Shown here: positions 8,523-17,170 of the stretch, piece by piece
Layout of the letters: each line of letters opens with the position of its first letter
How positions within the stretch are numbered: position 1 is the first letter of the stretch
Assembly: GCF_016031635.1 (NCBI RefSeq)
Contig: NZ_JACEGD010000015.1
Coordinates: forward strand, 184,486-248,485
Length of the DNA: 64,000 bases
Direction of reading: 5' to 3'
DNA from: Bradyrhizobium diversitatis
GTDB taxonomy: Bacteria > Pseudomonadota > Alphaproteobacteria > Rhizobiales > Xanthobacteraceae
Notes under the pieces: generated by a model
What the model was told of the DNA's origin: nothing
Seen by the model: only the letters and a program-made list of their open reading frames with translations
The model's database searches: none
Position numbers and translations under genes: made by a program

Positions 8523-9359
8523 CTAGTCGCCCCTGAATACCGGCTTGACCTTGTTGGCGAAAGCCTCGAAGGCGCGCTCGAAATCCGCCGTGGTCATGCA
8601 CAACGCTTGGGCAACGGCCTCCGCCTCGATCGCCTCCTCCACCGACATCGCCCATTCCATGGCCAGCATCCGCTTGGTCATGGTGTTGGCGAAAGTCGGC
8701 CCATCCGCGATCTGCTTCGCCAGAATTTGAGCCTGAGGCAGCACCTGCTCCGGCGTGACGATGCGGCTGAAGAAGCCCCAGCGCTCGCCCTCTTCCGCGG
8801 TCATGAACCGGCCGGTGTAGAGCAGCTCGGAGGCGCGCGACTGCCCGATGATCCGCGGCAGGATTGCGCAGGCACCCATGTCGCAGCCGGCCAGCCCCAC
8901 CTTGTTGAACAGGAACGCCACCTTGGCCCCGCTCGCCGCAAGGCGCATGTCGGATGCCATGGCGATGATCGCCCCGGCTCCGGCACAGATGCCCTCGACC
9001 GCGGCCACGATCGGCTGCGGACAGGCCCGCATCGCCTTGACGAGGTCGCCGGTCATCCGCGTGAAGGCAGTCAACCCCTTGGTATCCATCTTCACGAGCG
9101 GGCCGATGATCTCGAACACGTCGCCGCCGGACGAGAAATTGCCGCCGGCACCGGTAACGACGATGGATTTGACCGCATCGTCGAAGGCGCAGGCACGGAA
9201 GAAATCGGTCAGCTCCCGATAGCTTTCGAACGTCAGCGGATTCTTTCGTTCGGGGCGATTGAGCGTGACCGTCGCAACACCGTCGACCACAGCCAGCACG
9301 AAATGCTGCGGCGAGTAGTCTGCAAGCGGCACGGTGACGGGATTGGCGGGTCTGCTCAT
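8523..9359 (-). CDS. Enoyl-CoA hydratase/isomerase family protein
   Basis: 278-aa crotonase-fold protein. The first oxyanion-hole segment NRPERKNPLTFESYREL lies near residue 35, the GGNFSSGGD segment near 75, and the second oxyanion-hole segment EGICAGAGAIIAMASDMRLAA near 125-145. It would hydrate or cleave the CoA-bound ring product as part of a beta-oxidation-like sequence. The start at 9359 is chosen because AAGGAG lies 6 nt upstream; an open extension to 9461 has no such site and a non-conserved basic sequence. It lies 43 bp after the SDR gene on the same strand. Confidence 0.85.
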   Translation of the reverse strand: MSRPANPVTVPLADYSPQHFVLAVVDGVATVTLNRPERKNPLTFESYRELTDFFRACAFDDAVKSIVVTGAGGNFSSGGDVFEIIGPLVKMDTKGLTAFTRMTGDLVKAMRACPQPIVAAVEGICAGAGAIIAMASDMRLAASGAKVAFLFNKVGLAGCDMGACAILPRIIGQSRASELLYTGRFMTAEEGERWGFFSRIVTPEQVLPQAQILAKQIADGPTFANTMTKRMLAMEWAMSVEEAIEAEAVAQALCMTTADFERAFEAFANKVKPVFRGD

Positions 9360-9402
9360 GCGATCTCCTTGGCTTCCTTGTTCCCCGACTGCACCAGGCA
9401 CG

Positions 9403-10164
9403 CTAGACCTCGCCCCCGGCCACCGCAATCGCCTGCCCGGTGATTGCGCTCGCGCCTTCACCGCACAGCCAGAGAACCGTGTCTGCCACTTCCTGCGGCG
9501 TGATCAGGCGTCCTTGCGGATTGTGTTTCGCGAGTTCTGCAATGGCTTGCTCGCGCGTCCGCCCCGTCTTCTTCATGATGTTCTCGATGCTGCTTGCGAC
9601 GAGATCGGTGTCGGTGAAGCCGGGACACACCGCATTCACGGTCACATTGCTTCCAGCCATCTCGAGGGCGAGCGAACGCACGAGACCGACTGCCGCGTGC
9701 TTTGCAGCAGCATACGCGCTGACATAGGCATAGCCCTTGAGCCCGGCCGTCGACGCGACCGCGACGATACGGCCATAGGGGCGATCCTTCATGCCCGGCA
9801 GCACAGCCTGGACGGCATGCACGACGCCCATGAAATTGACATCCATCATGCGCGCAAAAAGGGCGGCATCCGATTTCGCGAACGGCGCCGATTCAGCGCT
9901 GCCCGCATTGGCAATCAGGATGTCGATCGGCTTGCGCGCACTCGCTCCGGCAATGGCAGCTTTCAGGGACGCTTCGTTCGACACATCAGCGACGGCCGCA
10001 AAGTGCGCCGCACCCGCATTGACTGCCTCCTCGAGAACCGCCGCGCTCCGGCCAAGCACGGTCACGGTCGCGCCAGCGCCGACGAGAGAAGCAGCGATCG
10101 CGCGGCCGATGCCGCGGCCGCCGCCGGTCACCAGCGCGTGCGGCGAGTGCGGCAATCCGGACAT
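9403..10164 (-). CDS. SDR family NAD(P)-dependent oxidoreductase
   Basis: 253-aa short-chain dehydrogenase. The cofactor motif TGGGRGIG is at residues 14-21, the NAG motif (IANAGSAES) near 84-92, the catalytic serine in VAVASTAGLKG and the YxxxK pair in the AYAAAKHAA segment. The C-terminal IDG-type segment ends in GQAIAVAGGEV. In this context it probably oxidises or reduces a hydroxy/keto group on the alicyclic CoA intermediate (3-hydroxyacyl-CoA type step). It is the first gene of a leftward unit with the enoyl-CoA hydratase, behind the operator at 10207-10220. Confidence 0.87.
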   Translation of the reverse strand: MSGLPHSPHALVTGGGRGIGRAIAASLVGAGATVTVLGRSAAVLEEAVNAGAAHFAAVADVSNEASLKAAIAGASARKPIDILIANAGSAESAPFAKSDAALFARMMDVNFMGVVHAVQAVLPGMKDRPYGRIVAVASTAGLKGYAYVSAYAAAKHAAVGLVRSLALEMAGSNVTVNAVCPGFTDTDLVASSIENIMKKTGRTREQAIAELAKHNPQGRLITPQEVADTVLWLCGEGASAITGQAIAVAGGEV

Positions 10165-10206
10165 GCGCTGTCTCCCCTCGGATCTCGTGGTCGTTCTTCC
10201 GATATA

Positions 10207-10220
10207 TTTTAACCTTCAAA
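10207..10220. promoter_or_regulatory. Palindromic operator upstream of the SDR gene
   Basis: TTTTAACCTTCAAA, a variant of the shared palindrome, 43-56 bp upstream of the SDR start codon. On the minus strand a TTGCAA and an AT-rich TATAT stretch flank it as possible promoter elements. Confidence 0.5.
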
Positions 10221-10283
10221 TTTTTGCAACGAAGCCGGCGCTCGCCTCCCGAACATCGCCGCACAGAAGCGGCCCGGAAATTG

Positions 10284-10297
10284 CTTTAAGTATAAAA
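10284..10297. promoter_or_regulatory. Palindromic operator upstream of the rightward beta-oxidation operon
   Basis: CTTTAAGTATAAAA, a palindromic variant 62 bp upstream of the GTG start at 10359. TAAAAT at 10293-10298 could serve as the -10 element. Together with the site at 10207 it forms a divergent, jointly controlled promoter region. Confidence 0.5.
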
Positions 10298-10358
10298 TTA
10301 TCTCTTCCCATCCCCCACAGGCCTGTTAGCATCGAAGGGCCAAGCAAAAGGATGTCGC

Positions 10359-11174
10359 GTGTCGCAGCCTGCGCCAATGATAACAAAGGACGGACGCTTC
10401 GCCTATGAAGCTGCGGGCGATCCCGGCGCGATACCCCTGATTTTCCTGCATGGCATTGGCGGCGCGGCGCGAAGTTGGAGGCGGCAACTTGCCACATTCG
10501 GCGACCGCTTCCGCGCGATCGCGTGGGATATGCCGGGCTATGGCGGATCGGCGCCGCTCGCCAGCGTCAGCATCGCTGCCCTGGCTGATGCACTTCAGCA
10601 ATTCATCGAGCAGCTTGGCGCGGCCAAGCCCATTCTGGTCGGCCATTCCATCGGCGGCATGATCGTCCAGAAGTGGCTGGTGCAGTCCCCCAAACTGGCA
10701 CGCGCGGTCGTGCTGGCGCAGACCAGCCCTGCCTTCGGCAAGGCTGACGGCGATTGGCAGAAATCATTCATCGCGGCACGGCTCGGGCCGCTCGATCGCG
10801 GGGAGACCATGAAGTCGCTGGCGCCAACGCTGGTGAAGGAGCTCGTCGGCGACGACCCCGATCCGAACGGGATGGAGCTTGCCCGCGAATGCATGGGAAG
10901 CGTGCCCGAGGCAAGCTATCGCGCCATGATGCTGGCTCTCATCGGCTTCGATCAGCGCAGCACGCTTCGGGATATTTCTCTCCCAACACTGCTGCTGTCC
11001 GGCTCCAGGGACAACAACGCGCCTGCGCCGATGATGGCAAAGACGGCGACCTATATCCCTGGGGCTGAATATGTCGAGCTCGCCGGCGTAGGCCATCTCG
11101 CCAATCTCGAACGCCCCGCCGCCTTTGACGAAGCTCTCGGCCGGTTTCTTAACTCACTCGCGACCAAAGCCTAA
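10359..11174 (+). CDS. Alpha/beta fold hydrolase
   Basis: 271-aa alpha/beta hydrolase starting with GTG (an ATG at 10377 is an alternative). Oxyanion segment FLHGIGG is near residue 29, the nucleophile elbow GHSIGG near 92-97, the acid in the LLSGSRDNN segment and the catalytic histidine in GVGHLANLERP near the C terminus. It is the first gene of a five-gene rightward operon with CoA-handling enzymes. It may hydrolyse an amide, ester or thioester, or open a diketo ring as C-C hydrolases of this fold do. Which of these applies is not evident. Confidence 0.82.
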   Translation: MSQPAPMITKDGRFAYEAAGDPGAIPLIFLHGIGGAARSWRRQLATFGDRFRAIAWDMPGYGGSAPLASVSIAALADALQQFIEQLGAAKPILVGHSIGGMIVQKWLVQSPKLARAVVLAQTSPAFGKADGDWQKSFIAARLGPLDRGETMKSLAPTLVKELVGDDPDPNGMELARECMGSVPEASYRAMMLALIGFDQRSTLRDISLPTLLLSGSRDNNAPAPMMAKTATYIPGAEYVELAGVGHLANLERPAAFDEALGRFLNSLATKA

Positions 11175-11186
11175 GGTAACTGCGCG

Positions 11187-12476
11187 ATGACCATGCAAGT
11201 CAGCAAGACGATTGGCACGACCAACAAGATCGCGCTGGATGCGCCGATCTTCGATCCTGTTGCCTTCCGCCTGAGCGAGGAGCAAGCCGGCATCATTGCG
11301 CGCGCCCGCGAGATCGGCCAGAGCGTCTTTGCCGGCCGCGCCGCGACCTATGATCGCGAAGCGATCTTCCCGACCGAAAACTATCGCGACCTGCATCGCG
11401 TCGGGCTGCTCGGCATCGCAGTCCCCAAGAAGCACGGAGGACTTGGCGCGAACTACCAGACCTATGCCTTGGCCGCCGCCGAGATCGGCCGCTATTGTGG
11501 CGCGACCGCCCTCACCTGGAACATGCATGTCTGCTCGACCCTGTGGTCGGGCCCCCTCGCCGACGATCTCGACATGGATGTAGAGACGCGCGCGGAGCAT
11601 GAGCGGCGGCGCGCGGTTCACTACAAGCGCATCGTCGAGCAGGGTGCGATCTACTCGCAACCCTTCTCTGAAGGTGGCGCGGCGGCGGCCGGCGGTGTCG
11701 CGTTTGGCACGGAAGCGAAGCCGGTTGCAGGGGGCTGGATCGTCAACGGCAAGAAGATCTTTGCCTCGCTCTCCGGCCACGCCGACTATTACGGCGTGCT
11801 TTGCACCGAGATCGAAGAAGGCGAGAAGGCCTCGCGCCGCAACACGCTTTACCTCGCCATCCCCGCCAAGTCGGAAGGGGTCTCTGTCGTCGGCGACTGG
11901 GATCCGCTCGGCATGCGGGGCACGGTCTCGCGGACGCTTCTGTTCAAGGACGTTTTCGTGCCGGAGGAGTCCGCGCTGATGCCGCGCGGCGTCTATTTCC
12001 AGGCAGCTCAGCGCTGGCCGCACATGTTCCTGACGCTGTCGCCGACCTATATGGGCCTGGCACAAGCCGCCTATGACTTCACCGTGCGCTACTTGCGCGG
12101 CGAGGTTCCGGGCATGCCGCCGGTCAAGCGGCGGATGTACCCGACCAAGCAGATCGCGGTCGCGCAGATGCAGATCAAGCTGGAGCAGATCAAGGGGATC
12201 TGGTTCCAGGCCGTCACCGAAGCCTGCGCCAATCCGAGCAAGGAGCAGGTGCTCCGGGCCTATGCCGCGCAATATTCGGTGATGGAAGGCGCCAATGAGC
12301 TCGCCGCACTCGCGATCCGCACCTGCGGCGGTCAGGCCATGCTCAGGTCGCTGCCGCTCGAACGGATCTATCGGGACAGCCGCTGCGGCTCGCTGATGCT
12401 GCCCTGGACCGCCGAGCTCTGCCTCGACCGGATCGGGCGCGAAGCGCTGTACGAGGCCGGTGAAACGGACGACTGA
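11187..12476 (+). CDS. Acyl-CoA dehydrogenase family protein
   Basis: 429-aa protein of the acyl-CoA dehydrogenase superfamily, with N-terminal helical domain, central FAD-contact beta domain (YSQPFSEGGAAAAGG and the GTVSRTLLFKDVFVPEES segment), and C-terminal four-helix domain. It follows the hydrolase gene by 12 bp and precedes a CoA ligase by 2 bp, so it is part of one operon. At the position where classical members have the catalytic Glu in an IYEGT motif this protein reads SLMLPWTAE, so the usual base is missing. It may use another residue or act as a flavin-dependent reductase, hydroxylase or ring-modifying enzyme. Confidence 0.82.
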   Translation: MTMQVSKTIGTTNKIALDAPIFDPVAFRLSEEQAGIIARAREIGQSVFAGRAATYDREAIFPTENYRDLHRVGLLGIAVPKKHGGLGANYQTYALAAAEIGRYCGATALTWNMHVCSTLWSGPLADDLDMDVETRAEHERRRAVHYKRIVEQGAIYSQPFSEGGAAAAGGVAFGTEAKPVAGGWIVNGKKIFASLSGHADYYGVLCTEIEEGEKASRRNTLYLAIPAKSEGVSVVGDWDPLGMRGTVSRTLLFKDVFVPEESALMPRGVYFQAAQRWPHMFLTLSPTYMGLAQAAYDFTVRYLRGEVPGMPPVKRRMYPTKQIAVAQMQIKLEQIKGIWFQAVTEACANPSKEQVLRAYAAQYSVMEGANELAALAIRTCGGQAMLRSLPLERIYRDSRCGSLMLPWTAELCLDRIGREALYEAGETDD

Positions 12477-12478
12477 CG

Positions 12479-14014
12479 GTGGACCTCTGCAGCCTGATAG
12501 ACCGCAATGCGGCGTTCGCTCCAGACAAGACGGCTATTTCCTTCGAAGGGACGCGGCGGAGCTATGCGGCATTCGCCGCACGCATCGAACGGACAGCAAC
12601 CGCCTTGAAGCAGGAGCTTGGTGTCGGCCGCGGCGACCGCGTCGCGATTCTGAGCCTGAACCGGCCCGATTATCTGGTGCTGCTCTATGCGTGCGCGCGG
12701 CTCGGGGCTATCCTGGTGCCACTGAACTGGCGGCTGGCTATCGCCGAGCAGCTGTTCATTCTCAGCGATGCCGGCGCCAAGGTTCTCGTGCTTGAGCAAG
12801 CCTTTGAGGGACTTCTTTCCACGCTCGCGCAGTCCGCACCGGGGACTGCCGTCGTCGGCCTCGACTTCGCACCGCCCGGCGGCACAACATTCGAAGGCCT
12901 GCTGGCCAGGAGCGACGGCACCAGCCGAAACCCGCACACCGATCTCTCGTGTCCGCTGCTGATCGTCTACACGTCGGGGACGACCGGGCGCCCGAAAGGC
13001 GCGGTACTGCGCCAGGAGGCGCTGTTCTGGAACGGCGTCATGAGCCAGCACATGCACAACATGACGTCCGACGACCACGTGCTGACCGTGCTGCCGTTCT
13101 TCCACGTCGGCGGCCTCAACATCCAGACGACGCCGGCGCTCCAACTGGGCGCGACGGTCACGATCCATGCGCGCTTTGCGCCGGATACCGCGCTTGCGGC
13201 CATCGAACAGGAGCGGCCGACACTCACGGTGCTGGTGCCTGCGATCATCCAGGCGGTGAGCGAGCATCCCGCCTGGGCGACCGCCGATCTTTCGTCGCTC
13301 AAGGCCGTCGCAACAGGCTCGACCATCGTGCCTCCACACCTGATCGAGCGTTTTGTCGCACGCGATGTCCCGGTGCTTCAGGTCTACGGCTCGACCGAGA
13401 CCTGCCCGATCGCAATCTACACAAGGCTCGGCGGCGATCTTTCGCGCGCGGGATCGACCGGCCTTGCCGGCCTGTGCTGTGAAGCCAAAGTGATCGATCA
13501 GGCTGGCAATGAGATGCCGGCGGGCACGCCGGGCGAGATCGCGGTGCGCGGGCCCAACGTGTTCTTTGAATATTGGGGCAACGAGGCCGCAACGCGCGAC
13601 GCGCTGCACGATGGCTGGTATCGTACCGGCGATATCGGCCTGTGTGATTCCGACGGTTATTTCTGGGTCCGCGACCGCAAGAAGAACATGATCATATCCG
13701 GCGGGGAAAACGTCTACCCGGCCGAGGTCGAGCGCGTCCTGCTCGAACATCCTGATGTCAGCGAATGCGCCGTGATCGGCCGGCCCGATCCGCGCTGGGA
13801 CGAGGTGCCGATCGCCTATGTCATTGCGAAATCCGGCTGCCGGCTCGAGGCGGACGAATTGAGGGCGCATCTTCAGGCGCAACTCGCGCGCTATAAGGTT
13901 CCGCGCGAGATCGTGTTCGTCACCGATCTGCCGCGGACGGCGCTCGGCAAGGTCCAGCATTTCCTGCTGAAGCAGCTTGATACGCAGTCCCGCACGCAAG
14001 GAGAAGCATCTTGA
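12479..14014 (+). CDS. Long-chain/aryl acyl-CoA ligase (class I adenylate-forming enzyme)
   Basis: 511-aa AMP-dependent synthetase starting with GTG 2 bp after the previous stop. The motif YTSGTTGRPKG lies near residue 165, YGSTETCP near 303, the GWYRTGDIGLCDSDGYFW block near 378, DRKKNMIISGGENVYP near 397, and the C-terminal lysine in LPRTALGKVQH. The family covers fatty, cinnamoyl and cyclohexane-carboxylate substrates. Within this operon it could re-activate a released acid after ring opening or activate an alternative entry substrate. The TGA of this gene overlaps the TTG start of the next. Confidence 0.87.
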   Translation: MDLCSLIDRNAAFAPDKTAISFEGTRRSYAAFAARIERTATALKQELGVGRGDRVAILSLNRPDYLVLLYACARLGAILVPLNWRLAIAEQLFILSDAGAKVLVLEQAFEGLLSTLAQSAPGTAVVGLDFAPPGGTTFEGLLARSDGTSRNPHTDLSCPLLIVYTSGTTGRPKGAVLRQEALFWNGVMSQHMHNMTSDDHVLTVLPFFHVGGLNIQTTPALQLGATVTIHARFAPDTALAAIEQERPTLTVLVPAIIQAVSEHPAWATADLSSLKAVATGSTIVPPHLIERFVARDVPVLQVYGSTETCPIAIYTRLGGDLSRAGSTGLAGLCCEAKVIDQAGNEMPAGTPGEIAVRGPNVFFEYWGNEAATRDALHDGWYRTGDIGLCDSDGYFWVRDRKKNMIISGGENVYPAEVERVLLEHPDVSECAVIGRPDPRWDEVPIAYVIAKSGCRLEADELRAHLQAQLARYKVPREIVFVTDLPRTALGKVQHFLLKQLDTQSRTQGEAS

Positions 14015-15099
14015 AGATTGCGGTTCTGGGTGGGGGGAACGGCTCTTTCGCGGCCGCGGGCGATTTTGCACTGTCGGGACATGAGGTGCGGCTGTGGCGC
14101 CGCGATGCCGATCAGGTCGCGGCACATCGTGCCGCGGGCGCGCGCATCACGGTCAAGGATCACAACGGCCGCCACGAGGTGAAGCTCGCGCTGGTCACGA
14201 CCGATATCGCCGAAGCCGTCAACGGCACGGAGCTGATCCTGTGCCCCGCCCCTGCCTTCGCACAGCCGGATATCGCCCGCCTGCTCGCCCCGCATCTGCG
14301 AGACGGCCACGTCGTGTTTCTGCCGCCGGCGACATTCGGCTCGATGATCTTCGCCCAGGCGGCGCGGGATGCCGGTAATCACGCCAAGGCAAGCTTTGCG
14401 GAGACCGGCACGCTGCCGTGGCTCACCCGCAAGCACGGGCCATTCGAGGTCGCGACCACCATCCGCGCCAAGCGATTGCCAGTGGGCGTATTCCCGCTCG
14501 ACCAGGCTCCCCACGCGCTCGATGTCATCGGACGCGCTTTCCCGGGCGTGATCGAGCCATGTGGAGACGCGCTGTCCGGAGCGCTCATGAATGCAGGACC
14601 CATCATCCATCCGCCACTGATCGTGATGAACGCCGGCCCGATCGAACATTTCGAACGTTGGGACATTCACAAGGAAGGCACGCAAGCCGCGATCCGGCGG
14701 GTCACCGACGCGCTCGACGCCGAGCGGATCGCCGTGCGGGAGGCGCTCGGCTACGGCGCACCGCATTTCCCGCTCGCTCATCACTACGCGAAAGAAGGCG
14801 AGATCTGGATGTACGGCCGCGGCTCGCACGACCGTCTGACCGATTCCGGCGACTGGCGCGAACGGATCGTGCTGAGCGAGCACCGCTACATGCGCGAGGA
14901 TCTGCGGCTCGGGCTGTCCCTGCTAGTTTCCGTCGCCGGCCTCGGGGGAGTGGCCACACCGCTGGCCAAGGCGTTCCTGTCGATCGGCGGCGCGATCTGC
15001 GGCGAGGATTTTGCGCGAGGTGGCCGGACGCTCGAGACGCTCGGGCTTGGCGATCTCAGCAGGGCTGAACTACAGACGCTGCTTCGTAACGGATTCTGA
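14011..15099 (+). CDS. NAD/NADP octopine/nopaline dehydrogenase family protein
   Basis: 362-aa protein with N-terminal Rossmann domain (IAVLGGGNGSFAAAGDFALSG) and the C-terminal opine-dehydrogenase helical domain, including the conserved histidine region HPPLIVMNAGPIEH. Family members reductively couple an amino acid and a keto acid, or run the reverse oxidative split of an N-(carboxyalkyl) amino acid. The start is TTG at 14011, overlapping the previous TGA, and it is supported by AAGGAG 7 nt upstream. Its place between a CoA ligase and a hydroxyacyl-CoA dehydrogenase is unusual and hints that an N-substituted intermediate is handled here. Confidence 0.82.
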   Translation: MKIAVLGGGNGSFAAAGDFALSGHEVRLWRRDADQVAAHRAAGARITVKDHNGRHEVKLALVTTDIAEAVNGTELILCPAPAFAQPDIARLLAPHLRDGHVVFLPPATFGSMIFAQAARDAGNHAKASFAETGTLPWLTRKHGPFEVATTIRAKRLPVGVFPLDQAPHALDVIGRAFPGVIEPCGDALSGALMNAGPIIHPPLIVMNAGPIEHFERWDIHKEGTQAAIRRVTDALDAERIAVREALGYGAPHFPLAHHYAKEGEIWMYGRGSHDRLTDSGDWRERIVLSEHRYMREDLRLGLSLLVSVAGLGGVATPLAKAFLSIGGAICGEDFARGGRTLETLGLGDLSRAELQTLLRNGF

Positions 15100-15102
15100 T
15101 CG

Positions 15103-16095
15103 ATGACCAATCGCATCAATATCGCCTGTCTCGGCGCTGGCCGCATGGGCCGGGGCATCGCCGTTGCCTTCGCCTATGCGGGACACAGGGTCACGATGAT
15201 CGATATCAAGGCGCGTTCCGCGGAGGATTTCACCAGGCTGGAAACGGACGCGCTCGGTGAAGTCAGCAAGACTTTCGCCAGCCTTTCGAAGCTGGGGCTC
15301 TTGGCCGAGGCGGATGTCGATCCGCTCATCGCGCGCGTCTCGGTCGTCGCGGCCGCCGGACGCGATGCGGCACTGGCCGAGGCCGGCATGGTCTTCGAAG
15401 GCGTACCCGAGATGGTCGAGCTCAAGCGCGAGGTATTGGCGGCAGCGTCAAGCCAAGTCGGCCCGGATACGATCATTGCATCGACGACATCGACAATCCT
15501 CGTCGACGATCTCTCCGGCGCGATCGTGAACCCTCGCCGCTTCCTCAATGTGCATTGGCTCAATCCGGCCTATTTGATTCCGCTGGTCGAAATCTCGCCC
15601 GGCAAGGCCACCGATCCGGCCGTCATCGACGATGTCAAGGCATTGCTCGAGGGCATCGGCAAGGTACCGGTGGTCTGCGCCGCCACACCGGGTTTCATCG
15701 TCCCCCGCATCCAGGCGCTGGCAATGAACGAGGCCGCGCGCATGGTCGAGGAAGGCGTCGCCAGCGCTGAGGAGATCGACAAGGCGATCCGCTACGGCTT
15801 CGGCTTCCGCTACGCCGTGCTCGGGCTGCTCGAATTCATCGACTGGGGCGGCGGCGACATCCTCTACTACGCAAGCAGGTATCTGGAAGGCGCGCTCGGC
15901 AGCGAGCGCTATCGGGCACCGGACGTCATTTCACGCAACATGCATGAAGGCCGGATCGGCCTGCGCACGGGCGCAGGTTTTCTCGATTATTCCGAGCTCG
16001 ACATCGACGCCTATCGCGCGAAGCGGCTCCAGGCCATGGTAGACCTGCTCCGGCATTTCGGACTGGCGCGCCCCCCGGTGCTCGACCGCAACTAG
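15103..16095 (+). CDS. 3-hydroxyacyl-CoA dehydrogenase (3-hydroxybutyryl-CoA dehydrogenase-like)
   Basis: 330-aa NAD-dependent dehydrogenase. The dinucleotide motif GAGRMGRGIA is at residues 11-20 with the acidic VTMID strand end after it. The catalytic histidine is in LNVHWLNPA, followed by the C-terminal dimer domain (GFIVPRIQALAMNEAARMVEEGVAS). It would oxidise a 3-hydroxyacyl-CoA made by the enoyl-CoA hydratase to the 3-keto form before thiolysis. No thiolase is present in the window. It is the last gene of the rightward operon, 3 bp after the previous gene, and its stop codon overlaps the stop of the convergent NicX-like gene. Confidence 0.87.
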   Translation: MTNRINIACLGAGRMGRGIAVAFAYAGHRVTMIDIKARSAEDFTRLETDALGEVSKTFASLSKLGLLAEADVDPLIARVSVVAAAGRDAALAEAGMVFEGVPEMVELKREVLAAASSQVGPDTIIASTTSTILVDDLSGAIVNPRRFLNVHWLNPAYLIPLVEISPGKATDPAVIDDVKALLEGIGKVPVVCAATPGFIVPRIQALAMNEAARMVEEGVASAEEIDKAIRYGFGFRYAVLGLLEFIDWGGGDILYYASRYLEGALGSERYRAPDVISRNMHEGRIGLRTGAGFLDYSELDIDAYRAKRLQAMVDLLRHFGLARPPVLDRN

Positions 16096-17138
16096 CCGAA
16101 GACGTCCTGGAGCACGCCCTCCCGGACCACCGCAACGCCGTCGAGCTCGATCGTCATTCCCATCATCGGCAGGTCGAAATGTCCTGCCGTGTAGCGCCCT
16201 GCGAATTCATTCGCGCCGGTCGAGAACAGGAAATTGCCGGAGACGGCCCGAATCTCGGTGCCGTTGGTGTCGCGCTGGTCGTACATCGACAGCGCCTCAT
16301 AGCGCGCGCCCGGATTCATGCCGAAGCCGACATGCGACACGGCGTAGGCTTCGCGATCGCCCCAGGCGGCGAGATAGGCACGCATCATCGCAGCATCCGT
16401 GCCCTCGCCTTCCAGCTCGACGACATAGTCGTCCTTCAACGTCATCTTCACAGGAGACGTCAGGTAGCGCTTGAAAGTGAGGTTGATGTCGCCGGGTGCC
16501 ATCACCAGCGTACCGTTGATGGTTCCGCTCTTGGGGAAGCTGACGACGATTCCGCCGGGCCAATGCGCCAGGGTGCCGGGTTTGTCGGTCCAGCCCCACA
16601 CACCGACCGTGGAGGCGCCGACCATGTCGATGTCGAGCGCCGTTCCGGCCTTCGACGTCACCCGCATCCGCTTGGTCCCGCGTAGCATCTTCGCCGCGGC
16701 GCGAACACGCTTCTCGAGCGCGGGATCCGGCACCATGCGCTCCAGCGCCTCGGGATGCTCGTTGGAGATCACCAGGATCCGCGCGCCGGCTTTGAGGATC
16801 TCAGGCGTCTCCACCGCGTGCATCAGACCCTCGATGGTGCAATCCACCACGAAACCGGCCTGCTGCAATGCGCTGATCACCGGTCCAAGGCGCTGGATCG
16901 CCTCGCTCGCGCCCGTCGAACGAACCGGAACGATATTCCGGTTACGCGGCGTCGGCATCACCACATGAAACGGCCGCGCTCCCATTCGCAGCAGGGCAAG
17001 CTCCGCCAGATGCACGTTCAACGCACGCGACTGGGTTTCCGAGAGGATCGCCGCGGTATCTCCGGCCTTGACGGCACATCGCTCGAATATCTCGCAGAAT
17101 GCATCAATCCATTTTGCCTCGATGCGATCGGCCAGCAT
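16092..17138 (-). CDS. NicX-like ring-cleavage dioxygenase / M29-related protein
   Basis: 348-aa protein of the thermophilic-aminopeptidase-like (M29) fold that resembles 2,5-dihydroxypyridine 5,6-dioxygenase NicX along its length: RILVISNEHPEALERM, a GWTDKPGTLAHWPGG block, GDINLTFKRY, SHVGFGMNPGAR and SGNFLFSTGAN. The Fe(II) ligands reported for NicX (two His and an Asp) have counterparts at H269, H320 and D322 (GHFD). This favours an extradiol-type dioxygenase acting on a dihydroxy-N-heterocycle or aminophenol over a peptidase. It is the last gene of a leftward unit with an ABC importer and an IlvD-type dehydratase. Database annotation as aminopeptidase or leucyl aminopeptidase is possible. 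Confidence 0.72.
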   Translation of the reverse strand: MLADRIEAKWIDAFCEIFERCAVKAGDTAAILSETQSRALNVHLAELALLRMGARPFHVVMPTPRNRNIVPVRSTGASEAIQRLGPVISALQQAGFVVDCTIEGLMHAVETPEILKAGARILVISNEHPEALERMVPDPALEKRVRAAAKMLRGTKRMRVTSKAGTALDIDMVGASTVGVWGWTDKPGTLAHWPGGIVVSFPKSGTINGTLVMAPGDINLTFKRYLTSPVKMTLKDDYVVELEGEGTDAAMMRAYLAAWGDREAYAVSHVGFGMNPGARYEALSMYDQRDTNGTEIRAVSGNFLFSTGANEFAGRYTAGHFDLPMMGMTIELDGVAVVREGVLQDVFG

Positions 17139-17170
17139 GGTTCTCTCCCGGTCTTCAGAGTTCTTGTTTG

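Noticed and set aside
8475..9443. 322-aa plus-strand frame over the enoyl-CoA hydratase
   Set aside because: Shadow of a confirmed crotonase-fold gene; composition is atypical for a protein.
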